Shown: one piece after another, positions 23,875-34,845 of the stretch
How positions within the stretch are numbered: position 1 is the first letter of the stretch
Layout of the letters: each line of letters opens with the position of its first letter
Assembly: GCA_026315105.1 (NCBI GenBank)
Contig: CM048745.1
Location: forward strand, 762,483,869 to 762,547,868
Direction: 5' to 3'
DNA: 64,000 nt
DNA from: Locusta migratoria
Taxonomy: Eukaryota; Arthropoda; Insecta; Orthoptera; Acrididae
Notes under the pieces: model-generated
The model's database searches: none
Seen by the model: the letters and a program-made list of their open reading frames with translations, nothing else
Told to the model about the DNA's origin: nothing
Position numbers and translations under genes: made by a program

Positions 23875-24202
23875 CTCTTTTTCTAAACGGAGGAGCAAAG
23901 ATGCCCCAGAATGTGGCTGCTGAAGAAAACAGTTCTCTTTGTCGTAAGGTTTTAAAACAAAGCAGATTTTTTGCTCCTCTCGTAACATATACTTTTTAAT
24001 GCTGGCTTTTTACTGCTTATCAAGAAAAAACTGCTTTACGTCACAGGCAATATTAGTGTAATTCGCTATAACGGCCACACACCCACATTACATCTTTTTA
24101 CGAAGGCCATGTTTTGCATGAATCTATAAATTATTTTCCCTTACATGTACTGCTAATTGCATGACGAGAAAGCTTTTCCTATTGAAAATTTTATCTAAAC
24201 AA

Positions 24203-24274
24203 AGGTTCCACCGAGATTCGAACTCGGATCGCTGGATTCAGAGTCCAGAGTGCTAACCGTTACACCATGGAACC
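24203..24274 (-). tRNA. tRNA-Gln-CTG: tRNA-Gln (CTG), unit 35
   Basis: Consensus. Confidence 0.97.
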
Positions 24275-24493
24275 TCACGTCCTAGACACACTCGAATATG
24301 CTGTTATTAGTTTCCTCACATAATTCGGACTTACAGTTTGAAGTTTTTAATGTACATAACACTATTTCACTTTTCAATAACTTTTCGTAGGTTTGTTTGC
24401 AAATTGGAGCTAATTATTGCCGACCTCTCTGCGATAAAGTAAGTGAAAGCGACATATGAGAAGTTGGCTGCATGTAGCAGTATGCGAGCAGAT

Positions 24494-24582
24494 CCTCTGG
24501 TAGCTCAGTTGGTAGAGCGGTGGACTGTAGTGGAAGGTTCACAGATATCCATAGGTCGCTGGTTCCAATCCGGCCCAGAGGA
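24494..24582 (+). tRNA. tRNA-Tyr-GTA: tRNA-Tyr (GTA), unit 35, T-loop/B-box variant
   Basis: A to C at 24566 changes the T-loop TTCAAAT to TTCCAAT and so alters the B-box, where a purine is expected. Probably weakly transcribed. Shared with unit 38. Confidence 0.85.
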
Positions 24583-24910
24583 CTCTTTTTCTAAACGGAG
24601 GAGCAAAGATGCCCCAGAATGTGGCTGCTGAAGAAAACAGTTCTCTTTGTCGTAAGGTTTTAAAACAAACCAAATTTTTTGCTCCTCTCGTAACATATAC
24701 TTTTTAATGCTGGCTTTTTACTGCTTATCAAGAAAAAACTGCTTTACGTCACAGGCAATATTAGTGTAATTCGCTATAACGGCCACACACCCACATTACA
24801 TCTTTTTACGAAGGCCATGTTTTGCATGAATCTATAAATTATTTTCCCTTACATGTACTGCTAATTGCATGACGAGAAAGCTTTTCCTATTGAAAATTTT
24901 ATCTAAACAA

Positions 24911-24982
24911 AGGTTCCACCGAGATTCGAACTCGGATCGCTGGATTCAGAGTCCAGAGTGCTAACCGTTACAGCATGGAACC
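24911..24982 (-). tRNA. tRNA-Gln-CTG: tRNA-Gln (CTG), unit 36, A-box variant
   Basis: Plus-strand C to G at 24973 changes G10 to C10, breaking the first D-stem pair and an A-box position. Probably impaired. Confidence 0.85.
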
Positions 24983-25201
24983 TCACGTCCTAGACACACT
25001 CGAATATGCTGTTATTAGTTTCCTCACATAATTCGGACTTACAGTTTGAAGTTTTTAATGTACATAACACTATTTCACTTTTCAATAACTTTTCGTAGGT
25101 TTGTTTGCAAATTGGAGCTAATTATTGCCGACCTCTCTGCGATAAAGTAAGTGAAAGCGACATATGAGAAGTTGGCTGCATGTAGCAGTATGCGAGCAGA
25201 T

Positions 25202-25218
25202 CCTCTGGTAGCTCAGTT
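25202..25218 (+). pseudogene. tRNA-Tyr 5' fragment, unit 36, interrupted by LINE A
   Basis: The first 17 nt of the gene, through CAGTT. LINE A follows at 25219 and the rest of the gene resumes at 30523 beginning GTTGG, so GTT is present on both sides as a probable 3-bp target-site duplication. The insertion separates most of the A-box from the B-box. Confidence 0.95.
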
Positions 25219-25256
25219 TGCGTCCGCCTGCGGCAGGCCAGTGATGCGGACCTGCC

Positions 25257-25281
25257 GTGTTTACGTCCTCGCTGCGGCCGG
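25257..25281 (+). promoter_or_regulatory. Conserved GC-rich 5' UTR motif of LINE A
   Basis: TGTTTAC followed by TCCTCGCTGCGGCCGG. A close match occurs at the same distance from ORF1 in LINE B (40472-40495) and LINE E (55717-55740). Conservation between otherwise diverged elements suggests an internal promoter or an RNA element; the function is inferred only. Confidence 0.45.
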
Positions 25282-25356
25282 CCGAGCGCTGTTTGGTGAG
25301 TGTACGCTTTGGCGTTGCTTATAAACACACCTCTTACTGAAACTTGAACAATAGCA

Positions 25357-26715
25357 ATGGATCACCCTATTAGAGAAGACACTTTGAGATTGAGTTTTGA
25401 CCCTAACTATGCAAGACCTAAGCCTTACGAAATTGAGGAATTTCTAGACAGAGTCGTTCAGATAACTGTAGACGAAATTATTGGTATTCACCTTTCGATT
25501 GTCAGTTCCACTGTATACTTAAAATTAATCACCTCCGAAAAGTGCAAACAAGTAATTGAGCGGTGTGGCGGTATTCTCCGATTTAAACATTCTGACGGAA
25601 ACATTGGCGAAGTTCGAATTTCACAAACAGGAATGGGACTTAAGACTTTGAGAATTTTTGAGTTACCTTTTGAAATAACGGCAGAGCAAATAAACTCGGT
25701 GCTGCAAGATTATGGCACTGTGGTTAGTAACGTTGCGGAAAAATGGTCAACTTTGCAGAAGTTTCCCGTGTTGAACGGAGTACGACAAGTAAAGATCGAC
25801 ATGATTAAACACATCCCGTCATACATTACTGTATGTGGATAACGGGCGATAGTTATTTATGATGGACAGTCTCGAACCTGCGCCGCTTGTGTTTCGACGA
25901 CGCACGTCCGAGCACAGTGCATTCAAAGACGTGTAACACAAATACCGGCCGGCGAGAAAGAGAGGCCACGCTCAATGTCGACGTTACCCCGGACGTACGC
26001 TGCGGCCATCCGAAGTGACGCAGCCCCTGAGCCGTCTTTGGAAACAACGGCGCCAGGCTACGGTGAAATGCAGACTGAAGTGACGCACATGGAGGTCAAC
26101 ACCACCATTGAACCCAGTACATCGATTTCTCCTGAAATCGACACTAACGTGAATGAGTGTCACGACAAGCATGAAGATGAAGATGTTACCGACTCTCGAG
26201 CAGAAGACGCGACCTCCAGGGAACACCACAATGCAACTCCGGAAAAGAATGATGCTGAGACTTCCCCGAAGAAAAGGCATAAAAAACGCCGTATTGCACA
26301 TGACGGTGCAAATCAAGTGGCGCAAACTTTGCGAGACAAAGCGAAGGAAATAGGGCACAAACTTACGGAACTCACACCTGAATCTCCTCCGGATAACCAA
26401 ACTGTGTCCAAGAAGACGCGGACGGAAGATGTCGGCGGCGAGAATCACAAGCAAATCTTAAAGGAAGATACAACGGACCATTCAAGGGGCACCGGTATCA
26501 CAGTTAAGGATGTCAATGAAACACGCCTTGACACGAAGGAACTTCAACCGGCGAAAGACTGGGCAGATGATGCAGGTGTCAGTGATATCGAAATGGCAGA
26601 CGCACGAGAATCGACAAAGAGGAGGACCTCAGAAACGGGTAGTGAAACGTCTGACCCAACGACAACTGTTACCACGGGCGCAAACGCTGCCATTGATGAT
26701 CCGGAGTTTTTCTGA
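25357..26715 (+). pseudogene. LINE A ORF1, nucleic-acid-binding protein (one nonsense codon)
   Basis: About 452 codons, matching the 454-aa intact ORF1 of LINE B throughout. Two RRM-like segments lie at roughly residues 35-92 and 96-162, the second with FELPFEIT. A CCHC knuckle follows (C-x2-C-x4-H-x4-C, TCAACV...HVRAQC), then a low-complexity acidic tail, a basic KKRHKKRR block and a predicted helix. The single break is TAA at 25840-25842, where B has a TAT tyrosine codon after VCG; the frame continues unchanged to 26715. Known role for such ORF1 proteins: RNA binding and chaperone activity in the retrotransposition RNP. The start at 25357 is the first ATG and aligns with B. Confidence 0.9.
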
Positions 26716-26771
26716 ATAAAGAGACATACACATCATCATTTCGACATGAAAATCGTCATTAATTTGTTTGA

Positions 26772-29700
26772 ATGACGTCATTACAGGCGTACAGGATTGC
26801 AACCTTAAACATCAACAAGATTAGAAGCACATCCAATCTAAAACATCTGCGAGATTTTCTGTACGCAGCAGACATTGATGTTGCAGTACTGCAGGAAGTG
26901 ACTGACATCCCTTTAGAGAATATCACTGGCTATAACGCTATCACAAATCCTGGAGAAGAATACGCCCTCGGCACTGCGATCTTACTAAAAGAAGGTATAA
27001 TCGCATCTGACACGGAGAAGCTACCGGACAGTAGAGGAATAGCGGTAACGATTTACAATACTAGATTAATTAATATATATGCTCCTTCTGGCTTCGTCAA
27101 CAAACGTCAAAGAGCAGACTTTTTCAAAGAAGGCATGGTGCCACTTTTTAACAGATGCCCTGACCAAGCCATATTTGCTGGTGATTTTAACTGTGTATTG
27201 AGTGCCAAAGATCAAACACCAAATTTTAATAAATCAGTAGAATTAGAACGTGTCATTCGAGACCTCAATTTTACTGACACATGGGAGCTCACACACGGAG
27301 ACAGACCTGGTTTTACGTATATTACGAATCACTCCGCCAGTCGAATAGACAGGATTTACACAACGTCCAATTTACGAACCCGTGTACTACAAGCAGAGCT
27401 ATGGCCAACTATATTTTCGGACCATATAGCATATGTCTGCACTATCAACTTAAATAAACAAGGGACCTTTCGAGCTCGAGGGCCATGGAAATTAAACGTT
27501 GCCCATTTAACAGACCCAGGGTGTCAAGCGGTTTTTAACAGAACTTGGGAAGAATGTGAACTCAAGTTTCATAAATACGATTCGGCTCTTACTTGGTGGC
27601 TCAAGTGCACGAAACCAGCGATAATAAAGGCACTGAAATCATTTTCCCGTGAGAAAGCTGCTTGGAGGCGCGACACAATAGAATTTTACTTTCAATGCTT
27701 GCGAGACTTATGTAAACTGGATGCGACGGTAGTACAAAATTATCGACAAATCAAACGTCTAAAGGCCAAAATACTCACTTTAAAGCGGGAACAACTTGCA
27801 GGATTAAAGGTCCGCACGAGACTACAAGATGCCGTAACAGAGGAAACGACATCAATGTACCACGTCATTCAGGAAAACAAACGTCAGAAACGAAAAATTC
27901 TCACGGAAATCATGACTTCAGACGGGAGAATACTGGACAAGCAATCTGAAATTCGGGAAGAACTTTATAGACATTTTTCGGCTTTATTAGGTACAAAACA
28001 AATAGATGAAATGGCTCGGGACGCCATTCTAACGAAGACGTTTGGTACGTTGCGCCAAGAAGAAGCGGACAGTCTTTCAGCGGAAATTACTGAAGAAGAG
28101 GTCGCAGAAGCTATCCAAAGGAGTTCGAAAAATAAATCGCCCGGACCAGACGGTTTACCTGCTGAGCTATACCAAGCTTTTCAGGGGCGAATGATTAGTA
28201 AGATCACTCTTCTTTGTAATGAGATTCTGAACACCCGACGCGAAATTCCGAAGGAATTTTGTGAAGGGACTGTTGTCCTGGTCCCGAAAACTTCAAGAGG
28301 AAAGACTATTGAGAACCTACGCCCTATAACTTTGCTCAATAGTGACTATAAAATCTTTGCTCGGGTTATGATGCAGAGGTTCAATTCCGTCATCGGTTCT
28401 GTTACTGGTGCATATCAAACGAGCGTGGGAAAAAACAGGACGATCCTTCAGACACTCTGTAACTATAGAGATCTAATAGCGACAGCAGATGCCTGCAGGA
28501 TACACTGTGCGCTTGTCTCACTCGACTTTGAGAAAGCGTTTGATAAGATTAATCATTTGTATCTGCTCCGTACAATGAAGATGATGAAATTCCCAGAAAA
28601 GGTCATAAACACAATTGGAAACTTATTACGAAATGGCACATCGCGCATTAGCGTAAATGGGCAACTTAGTAAACCGATTAATGTTCAAAGTTCTGTTCGA
28701 CAGGGATGCCCCATCTCTATGGTACTATTCGCCATAGCCATCGAGCCTTTTTTATCCACCTTGACGCGAGAACTTCAGGGACTGCACATACACGGACAGA
28801 AGATAACTTGTTATGCGTACGCAGACGATGTAACAGTACTTGTAACAGCAGCAAATGACTACGAAAAATTGTTTGAAACAGTAGCGCTTTACGAAGCTGC
28901 ATCAGGCTCGAAACTAAATCGGGGATAATGGACATTGGTCGAGGAATACACGCCAGGGCACGAGACTCCCTAAAGTCAGTAGAAACAATGAAATGCCTCG
29001 GCATCGAGTACACAACCAACATCCGCCACACCGCCGCCGTCAATTACAGGAAATTACTGGCAAAAGTGCGAGCTGTGATACAGCAACACAATTTACGGAA
29101 CCTAAATGCCATACAAAAAGTGCATTTAGCAAATACATATATAACATCTAAAATAAATTATGTAGCTCAGGTGATACCAATACCAAAAACTATAGCTCAC
29201 CAAATGCAAGCAGCGCTCGGCTTTCTAGTAAGCAGAGGCCAAATATTTAAGGTCTCATATGACACCTTGTCTTTACCGACAAGGAAGGGTGGTCTCAATC
29301 TCACTGACATATACCACAAAGCACAGGCACTATACATCAGTAAAACCTACCAGCTGTGGAAAAGATCGCCCAACACTCTAGTTGCTCATTTATTAGATGA
29401 AATACAGCCAGTAAACCTCGATACGCCAATCGATGTGCACCATATCTCCAAAGAACTCGACCACCTGAAGCACTTTTTCGTAGAGCTTAGCTACATCCGG
29501 AGACGGACACCTGAAAAACATTTGTACATCGTTAAGGAAGTATACAATTCATACATGGAAAACAAACCAGGAAACGTAATAGAACAGAAGTACTCTGGCC
29601 ATGACTGGAATAAAATCTGGGAAAACATTCACGACAAACGTTTACCAACAACTGCAAGGACCGTGTGGTACATGGCGGTCAACAGGAAGTTGACGACAAA

Positions 29701-30085
29701 CGTGAGGTTGCACAAAATTCAACGGGCGGACTCGCCGAACTGCACTGTATGCAACCAATTGGAAACGGACGAACACCTTTTCACGTGCAATGAAGTAGAA
29801 GACATATGGGCAATATTCAGGAAAAAGCTTGCCAGTATTTTACGCACGTCGCCCAACGCGATCACAACAGCCCGACTGTTCACACCGGATGACGTGCCCT
29901 ACCCCAATACCAAGAGGCGGGCAGTTAATTGGCTCACGGGCCATACCATAAAATATATTTTAACTGAGACACAGAAAACTAAAGAAGACTATTTGATATA
30001 CTTATTAACAGAACACCAAAGACTCGAGCACATAAGAAAATACAAAGAACAATACGCAAATTTCTTAATAAAAACATTGAAGTAG
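26772..30085 (+). pseudogene. LINE A ORF2, endonuclease-reverse transcriptase (one frameshift)
   Basis: Two open segments, 26772-28928 and 28928-30085, that together align with the 1112-aa ORF2 of LINE B. The first holds the APE-type endonuclease (NINKIRS, LQEVTD, GDFN, SRIDRIY, FSDH) and the RT core (SPGPDGLPAELY, LDFEKAFD, RQGCP, YADD). The second holds the RT thumb and connector regions and a C-terminal CCHC (CTVC...H...C). Relative to B, about 10 bp are missing near 28920, just after KLN, which shifts the frame. All catalytic motifs are kept, so the damage looks recent. In the family, ORF2 nicks the target and copies the RNA by target-primed reverse transcription. Confidence 0.9.
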
Positions 30086-30434
30086 ATCCACAAATGTAAC
30101 AATATTTCATATTGTTTCTTATTCATTTTCTGTAACACGGAGTGTCTTTGCTGTGTCTTAGAGGCAGCGCGCATCAGTAGCGTCTGGTAACCGCAGAGTT
30201 CCGAGAAGACGTTAAAGGAAGCGTAAGACATGGAATGAAAAATACAAGAACAAACAATACGGGTAAAACTGCGTAAGCAGACATAAACACGAGAAGACAT
30301 ACTTTGTGACGCCAGTATGCGAAGTTGCGACGCGTGAACCTTAGATACAATGAAAGACAGAATTTATATTATGTTTTGTTATTCAGAAGAGAATCTATTT
30401 TTACAGAAGAAGTACTTTTATTTACGTCGTCTAC

Positions 30435-30437
<3 letters not shown>
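30086..30437 (+). other. LINE A 3' UTR
   Basis: 352 bp between the ORF2 stop and the first poly(A). AT-rich; I see no further gene and no resemblance to the shared C/D tail. Confidence 0.8.

Positions 30438-30466
<29 letters not shown>
30438..30466 (+). repeat. First poly(A) tract of LINE A (29 nt)
   Basis: Twenty-nine uninterrupted A's directly after the 3' UTR, read as the tail of the donor copy. Confidence 0.9.
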
Positions 30467-30469
<3 letters not shown>

Positions 30470-30493
30470 GGTAGAGCGTTCGCTTTGCATGTG
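30467..30493 (+). pseudogene. tRNA-Ala (TGC) fragment carried in the tail of LINE A
   Basis: 27 nt from the D-loop to the 3' side of the anticodon stem. It begins GTTGGTAGAGCG and contains CGCTTTGCATGTG, which matches insect tRNA-Ala with anticodon TGC and not tRNA-Tyr. It starts at exactly the position where tRNA-Tyr resumes after the insertion (GTTGG). It lies between two poly(A) tracts, as expected for read-through from a donor element sitting in a tRNA-Ala gene. Identity as tRNA-Ala rests on recall of the gene and on the TGC loop. Confidence 0.8.

Positions 30494-30522
<29 letters not shown>
30494..30522 (+). repeat. Second poly(A) tract of LINE A (29 nt)
   Basis: Twenty-nine A's abutting the resumed tRNA-Tyr. 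The first one or two may belong to the tRNA-Ala anticodon stem. Confidence 0.9.
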
Positions 30523-30525
<3 letters not shown>

Positions 30526-30597
30526 GGTAGAGCGGTGGACTGTAGTGGAAGGTTCACAGATATCCATAGGTTGCTGGTTCAAATCCGGCCCAGAGGA
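30523..30597 (+). pseudogene. tRNA-Tyr 3' fragment, unit 36
   Basis: 75 nt from GTTGG to the discriminator, carrying the C48T variant (30571). It keeps the B-box and terminator but has lost the upstream part of the gene. Confidence 0.95.
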
Positions 30598-30925
30598 CTC
30601 TTTTTCTAAACGGAGGAGCAAAGATGCCCCAGAATGTGGCTGCTGAAGAAAACAGTTCTCTTTGTCGTAAGGTTTTAAAACAAAGCAGATTTTTTGCTCC
30701 TCTCGTAACATATACTTTTTAATGCTGGCTTTTTACTGCTTATCAAGAAAAAACTGCTTTACGTCACAGGCAATATTAGTGTAATTCGCTATAACGGCCA
30801 CACACCCACATTACATCTTTTTACGAAGGCCATGTTTTGCATGAATCTATAAATTATTTTCCCTTACATGTACTGCTAATTGCATGACGAGAAAGCTTTT
30901 CCTATTGAAAATTTTATCTAAACAA

Positions 30926-30997
30926 AGGTTCCACCGAGATTCGAACTCGGATCGCTGGATTCAGAGTCCAGAGTGCTAACCGTTACACCATGGAACC
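30926..30997 (-). tRNA. tRNA-Gln-CTG: tRNA-Gln (CTG), unit 37
   Basis: Consensus. Confidence 0.97.
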
Positions 30998-31216
30998 TCA
31001 CGTCCTAGACACACTCGAATATGCTGTTATTAGTTTCCTCACATAATTCGGACTTACAGTTTGAAGTTTTTAATGTACATAACACTATTTCACTTTTCAA
31101 TAACTTTTCGTAGGTTTGTTTGCAAATTGGAGCTAATTATTGCCGACCTCTCTGCGATAAAGTAAGTGAAAGCGACATATGAGAAGTTGGCTGCATGTAG
31201 CAGTATGCGAGCAGAT

Positions 31217-31305
31217 CCTCTGGTAGCTCAGTTGGTAGAGCGGTGGACTGTAGTGGAAGGTTCACAGATATCCATAGGTCGCTGGTTCAAATCCGGCCCA
31301 GAGGA
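31217..31305 (+). tRNA. tRNA-Tyr-GTA: tRNA-Tyr (GTA), unit 37
   Basis: Consensus. Confidence 0.97.
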
Positions 31306-31633
31306 CTCTTTTTCTAAACGGAGGAGCAAAGATGCCCCAGAATGTGGCTGCTGAAGAAAACAGTTCTCTTTGTCGTAAGGTTTTAAAACAAAGCAGATTT
31401 TTTGCTCCTCTCGTAACATATACTTTTTAATGCTGGCTTTTTACTGCTTATCAAGAAAAAACTGCTTTACGTCACAGGCAATATTAGTGTAATTCGCTAT
31501 AACGGCCACACACCCACATTACATCTTTTTACGAAGGCCATGTTTTGCATGAATCTATAAATTATTTTCCCTTACATGTACTGCTAATTGCATGACGAGA
31601 AAGCTTTTCCTATTGAAAATTTTATCTAAACAA

Positions 31634-31705
31634 AGGTTCCACCGAGATTCGAACTCGGATCGCTGGATTCAGAGTCCAGAGTGCTAACCGTTACACCATG
31701 GAACC
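31634..31705 (-). tRNA. tRNA-Gln-CTG: tRNA-Gln (CTG), unit 38
   Basis: Consensus. Confidence 0.97.
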
Positions 31706-31924
31706 TCACGTCCTAGACACACTCGAATATGCTGTTATTAGTTTCCTCACATAATTCGGACTTACAGTTTGCAGTTTTTAATGTACTTAACACTATTTCA
31801 CTTTTCAATAACTTTTCGTAGGTTTGTTTGCAAATTGGAGCTAATTATTGCCGACCTCTCTGCGATAAAGTAAGTGAAAGCGACATATGAGAAGTTGGCT
31901 GCATGTAGCAGTATGCGAGCAGAT

Positions 31925-32013
31925 CCTCTGGTAGCTCAGTTGGTAGAGCGGTGGACTGTAGTGGAAGGTTCACAGATATCCATAGGTCGCTGGTTCCAAT
32001 CCGGCCCAGAGGA
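31925..32013 (+). tRNA. tRNA-Tyr-GTA: tRNA-Tyr (GTA), unit 38, T-loop/B-box variant
   Basis: A to C at 31997 gives TTCCAAT, the same change as unit 35. Confidence 0.85.
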
Positions 32014-32341
32014 CTCTTTTTCTAAACGGAGGAGCAAAGATGCCCCAGAATGTGGCTGCTGAAGAAAACAGTTCTCTTTGTCGTAAGGTTTTAAAACAAA
32101 GCAGATTTTTTGCTCCTCTCGTAACATATACTTTTTAATGCTGGCTTTTTACTGCTTATCAAGAAAAAACTGCTTTACGTCACAGGCAATATTAGTGTAA
32201 TTCGCTATAACGGCCACACACCCACATTACATCTTTTTACGAAGGCCATGTTTTGCATGAATCTATAAATTATTTTCCCTTACATGTACTGCTAATTGCA
32301 TGACGAGAAAGCTTTTCCTATTGAAAATTTTATCTAAACAA

Positions 32342-32413
32342 AGGTTCCACCGAGATTCGAACTCGGATCGCTGGATTCAGAGTCCAGAGTGCTAACCGTT
32401 ACACCATGGAACC
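32342..32413 (-). tRNA. tRNA-Gln-CTG: tRNA-Gln (CTG), unit 39
   Basis: Consensus. Confidence 0.97.
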
Positions 32414-32632
32414 TCACGTCCTAGACACACTCGAATATGCTGTTATTAGTTTCCTCACATAATTCGGACTTACAGTTTGAAGTTTTTAATGTACATAACA
32501 CTATTTCACTTTTCAATAACTTTTCGTAGGTTTGTTTGCAAATTGGAGCTAATTATTGCCGACCTCTCTGCGATAAAGTAAGTGAAAGCGACATATGAGA
32601 AGTTGGCTGCATGTAGCAGTATGCGAGCAGAT

Positions 32633-32721
32633 CCTCTGGTAGCTCAGTTGGTAGAGCGGTGGACTGTAGTGGAAGGTTCACAGATATCCATAGGTCGCTG
32701 GTTCAAATCCGGCCCAGAGGA
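32633..32721 (+). tRNA. tRNA-Tyr-GTA: tRNA-Tyr (GTA), unit 39
   Basis: Consensus. Confidence 0.97.
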
Positions 32722-33049
32722 CTCTTTTTCTAAACGGAGGAGCAAAGATGCCCCAGAATGTGGCTGCTGAAGAAAACAGTTCTCTTTGTCGTAAGGTTTT
32801 AAAACAAAGCAGATTTTTTGCTCCTCTCGTAACATATACTTTTTAATGCTGGCTTTTTACTGCTTATCAAGAAAAAACTGATTTACGTCACAGGCAATAT
32901 TAGTGTAATTCGCTATAACGGCCACACACCCACATTACATCTTTTTACGAAGGCCATGTTTTGCATGAATCTATAAATTATTTTCCCTTACATGTACTGC
33001 TAATTGCATGACGAGAAAGCTTTTCCTATTGAAAATTTTATCTAAACAA

Positions 33050-33121
33050 AGGTTCCACCGAGATTCGAACTCGGATCGCTGGATTCAGAGTCCAGAGTGC
33101 TAACCGTTACACCATGGAACC
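33050..33121 (-). tRNA. tRNA-Gln-CTG: tRNA-Gln (CTG), unit 40
   Basis: Consensus. Confidence 0.97.
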
Positions 33122-33340
33122 TCACGTCCTAGACACACTCGAATATGCTGTTATTAGTTTCCTCACATAATTCGGACTTACAGTTTGAAGTTTTTAATGT
33201 ACATAACACTATTTCACTTTTCAATAACTTTTCGTAGGTTTGTTTGCAAATTGCAGCTAATTATTGCCGACCTCTCTGCGATAAAGTAAGTGAAAGCGAC
33301 ATATGAGAAGTTGGCTGCATGTAGCAGTATGCGAGCAGAT

Positions 33341-33429
33341 CCTCTGGTAGCTCAGTTGGTAGAGCGGTGGACTGTAGTGGAAGGTTCACAGATATCCATA
33401 GGTCGCTGGTTCAAATCCGGCCCAGAGGA
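33341..33429 (+). tRNA. tRNA-Tyr-GTA: tRNA-Tyr (GTA), unit 40
   Basis: Consensus. Confidence 0.97.
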
Positions 33430-33757
33430 CTCTTTTTCTAAACGGAGGAGCAAAGATGCCCCAGAATGTGGCTGCTGAAGAAAACAGTTCTCTTTGTCGT
33501 AAGGTTTTAAAACAAAGCAGATTTTTTGCTCCTCTCGTAACATATACTTTTTAATGCTGGCTTTTTACTGCTTATCAAGAAAAAACTGCTTTACGTCACA
33601 GGCAATATTAGTGTAATTCGCTATAACGGCCACACACCCACATTACATCTTTTTACGAAGGCCATGTTTTGCATGAATCTATAAATTATTTTCCCTTACA
33701 TGTACTGCTAATTGCATGACGAGAAAGCTTTTCCTATTGAAAATTTTATCTAAACAA

Positions 33758-33829
33758 AGGTTCCACCGAGATTCGAACTCGGATCGCTGGATTCAGAGTC
33801 CAGAGTGCTAACCGTTACACCATGGAACC
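33758..33829 (-). tRNA. tRNA-Gln-CTG: tRNA-Gln (CTG), unit 41
   Basis: Consensus. Confidence 0.97.
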
Positions 33830-34048
33830 TCACGTCCTAGACACACTCGAATATGCTGTTATTAGTTTCCTCACATAATTCGGACTTACAGTTTGAAGTT
33901 TTTAATGTACACAACACTATTTCACTTTTCAATAACTTTTCGTAGGTTTGTTTGCAAATTGGAGCTAATTATTACCGACCTCTCTGCGATAAAGTAAGTG
34001 AAAGCGACATATGAGAAGTTGGCTGCATGTAGCAGTATGCGAGCAGAT

Positions 34049-34137
34049 CCTCTGGTAGCTCAGTTGGTAGAGCGGTGGACTGTAGTGGAAGGTTCACAGA
34101 TATCCATAGGTCGCTGGTTCAAATCCGGCCCAGAGGA
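34049..34137 (+). tRNA. tRNA-Tyr-GTA: tRNA-Tyr (GTA), unit 41
   Basis: Consensus. Confidence 0.97.
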
Positions 34138-34465
34138 CTCTTTTTCTAAACGGAGGAGCAAAGATGCCCCAGAATGTGGCTGCTGAAGAAAACAGTTCTC
34201 TTTGTCGTAAGGTTTTAAAACAAAGCAGATTTTTTGCTCCTCTCATAACATATACTTTTTAATGCTGGCTTTTTACTGCTTATCAAGAAAAAACTGCTTT
34301 ACGTCACAGGCAATATTAGTGTAATTCGCTATAACGGCCACACACCCACATTACATCTTTTTACGAAGGCCATGTTTTGCATGAATCTATAAATTATTTT
34401 CCCTTACATGTACTGCTAATTGCATGACGAGAAAGCTTTTCCTATTGAAAAGCTTATCTAAACAA

Positions 34466-34537
34466 AGGTTCCACCGAGATTCGAACTCGGATCGCTGTAT
34501 TCAGAGTCCAGAGTGCTAACCGTTACACCATGGAACC
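34466..34537 (-). tRNA. tRNA-Gln-CTG: tRNA-Gln (CTG), unit 42, anticodon-stem mismatch
   Basis: Plus-strand G to T at 34498 (C40 to A) breaks a G-C pair next to the anticodon loop. The downstream TTTT terminator is also altered (GAAAAGCTTATC). Probably impaired. Confidence 0.85.
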
Positions 34538-34756
34538 TCACGTCCTAGACACACTCGAATATGCTGTTATTAGTTTCCTCACATAATTCGGACTTACAGT
34601 TTGAAGTTTTTAATGTACATAACACTATTTCACTTTTCAATAACTTTTCGTAGGTTTGTTTGCAAATTGGAGCTAATTATTGCCGACCTCTCTGCGATAA
34701 AGTAAGTGAAAGCGACATATGAGAAGTTGGCTGCATGTAGCAGTATGCGAGCAGAT

Positions 34757-34845
34757 CCTCTGGTAGCTCAGTTGGTAGAGCGGTGGACTGTAGTGGAAGG
34801 TTCACAGATATCCATAGGTCGCTGGTTCAAATCCGGCCCAGAGGA
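34757..34845 (+). tRNA. tRNA-Tyr-GTA: tRNA-Tyr (GTA), unit 42
   Basis: Consensus. Confidence 0.97.

Larger units (their letters stand above)
1..25218. repeat. Tandem array of 708-bp tRNA-Gln/tRNA-Tyr units, left block (units 1-36)
   Basis: Thirty-five complete head-to-tail units and most of a 36th, with a 708-bp period; only unit 11 is 707 bp, from a 1-bp loss inside its tRNA-Gln. Within a unit, bases 1-131 are spacer, 132-203 tRNA-Gln (minus), 204-422 the divergent intergenic region, 423-511 tRNA-Tyr (plus) and 512-708 spacer. The roughly 330-bp stretch from one tRNA-Tyr to the next tRNA-Gln is AT-rich and I see no gene in it. Units differ by only a few substitutions. Units 1-30 carry CAAGCAG just before tRNA-Tyr, while units 31 onward carry CGAGCAG. 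The array presumably continues left of base 1. It ends where LINE A enters the tRNA-Tyr of unit 36. Confidence 0.98.
25219..30522 (+). mobile_element. LINE A: full-length Tx1-like non-LTR retrotransposon in tRNA-Tyr
   Basis: About 5.3 kb, in the sense orientation of tRNA-Tyr. Order: 138-bp 5' UTR, ORF1 (RRM-like, CCHC knuckle), 56-bp gap, ORF2 (AP endonuclease, RT, C-terminal CCHC), 352-bp 3' UTR, a 29-nt poly(A), 27 nt of tRNA-Ala, and a second 29-nt poly(A). The 5' end looks complete because its UTR length matches B, D and E. Damage is light: one nonsense codon in ORF1 and a short deletion in ORF2, so the copy is probably inactive but fairly young. Assignment to the Tx1/L1-like group is from protein motifs and not from a tree. 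Confidence 0.93.

Noticed and set aside
1..25218. CRISPR-like array
   Set aside because: The period is 708 bp with tRNA genes and no short direct repeats separated by unique spacers. This is a eukaryotic tandem gene array.
25122..25328. Minus-strand 68-codon frame across the array/LINE A junction
   Set aside because: It spans the insertion boundary and shows no recognisable domain.
25840..25842. Programmed stop readthrough in ORF1 of LINE A
   Set aside because: LINE B has a tyrosine TAT codon at this position, and D shows a similar Tyr-to-TAA change elsewhere. A simple nonsense mutation is enough.
25984..26454. Minus-strand 156-codon frame opposite LINE A ORF1
   Set aside because: It is a shadow of the low-complexity ORF1 tail, and the equivalent frame in LINE B is not conserved.
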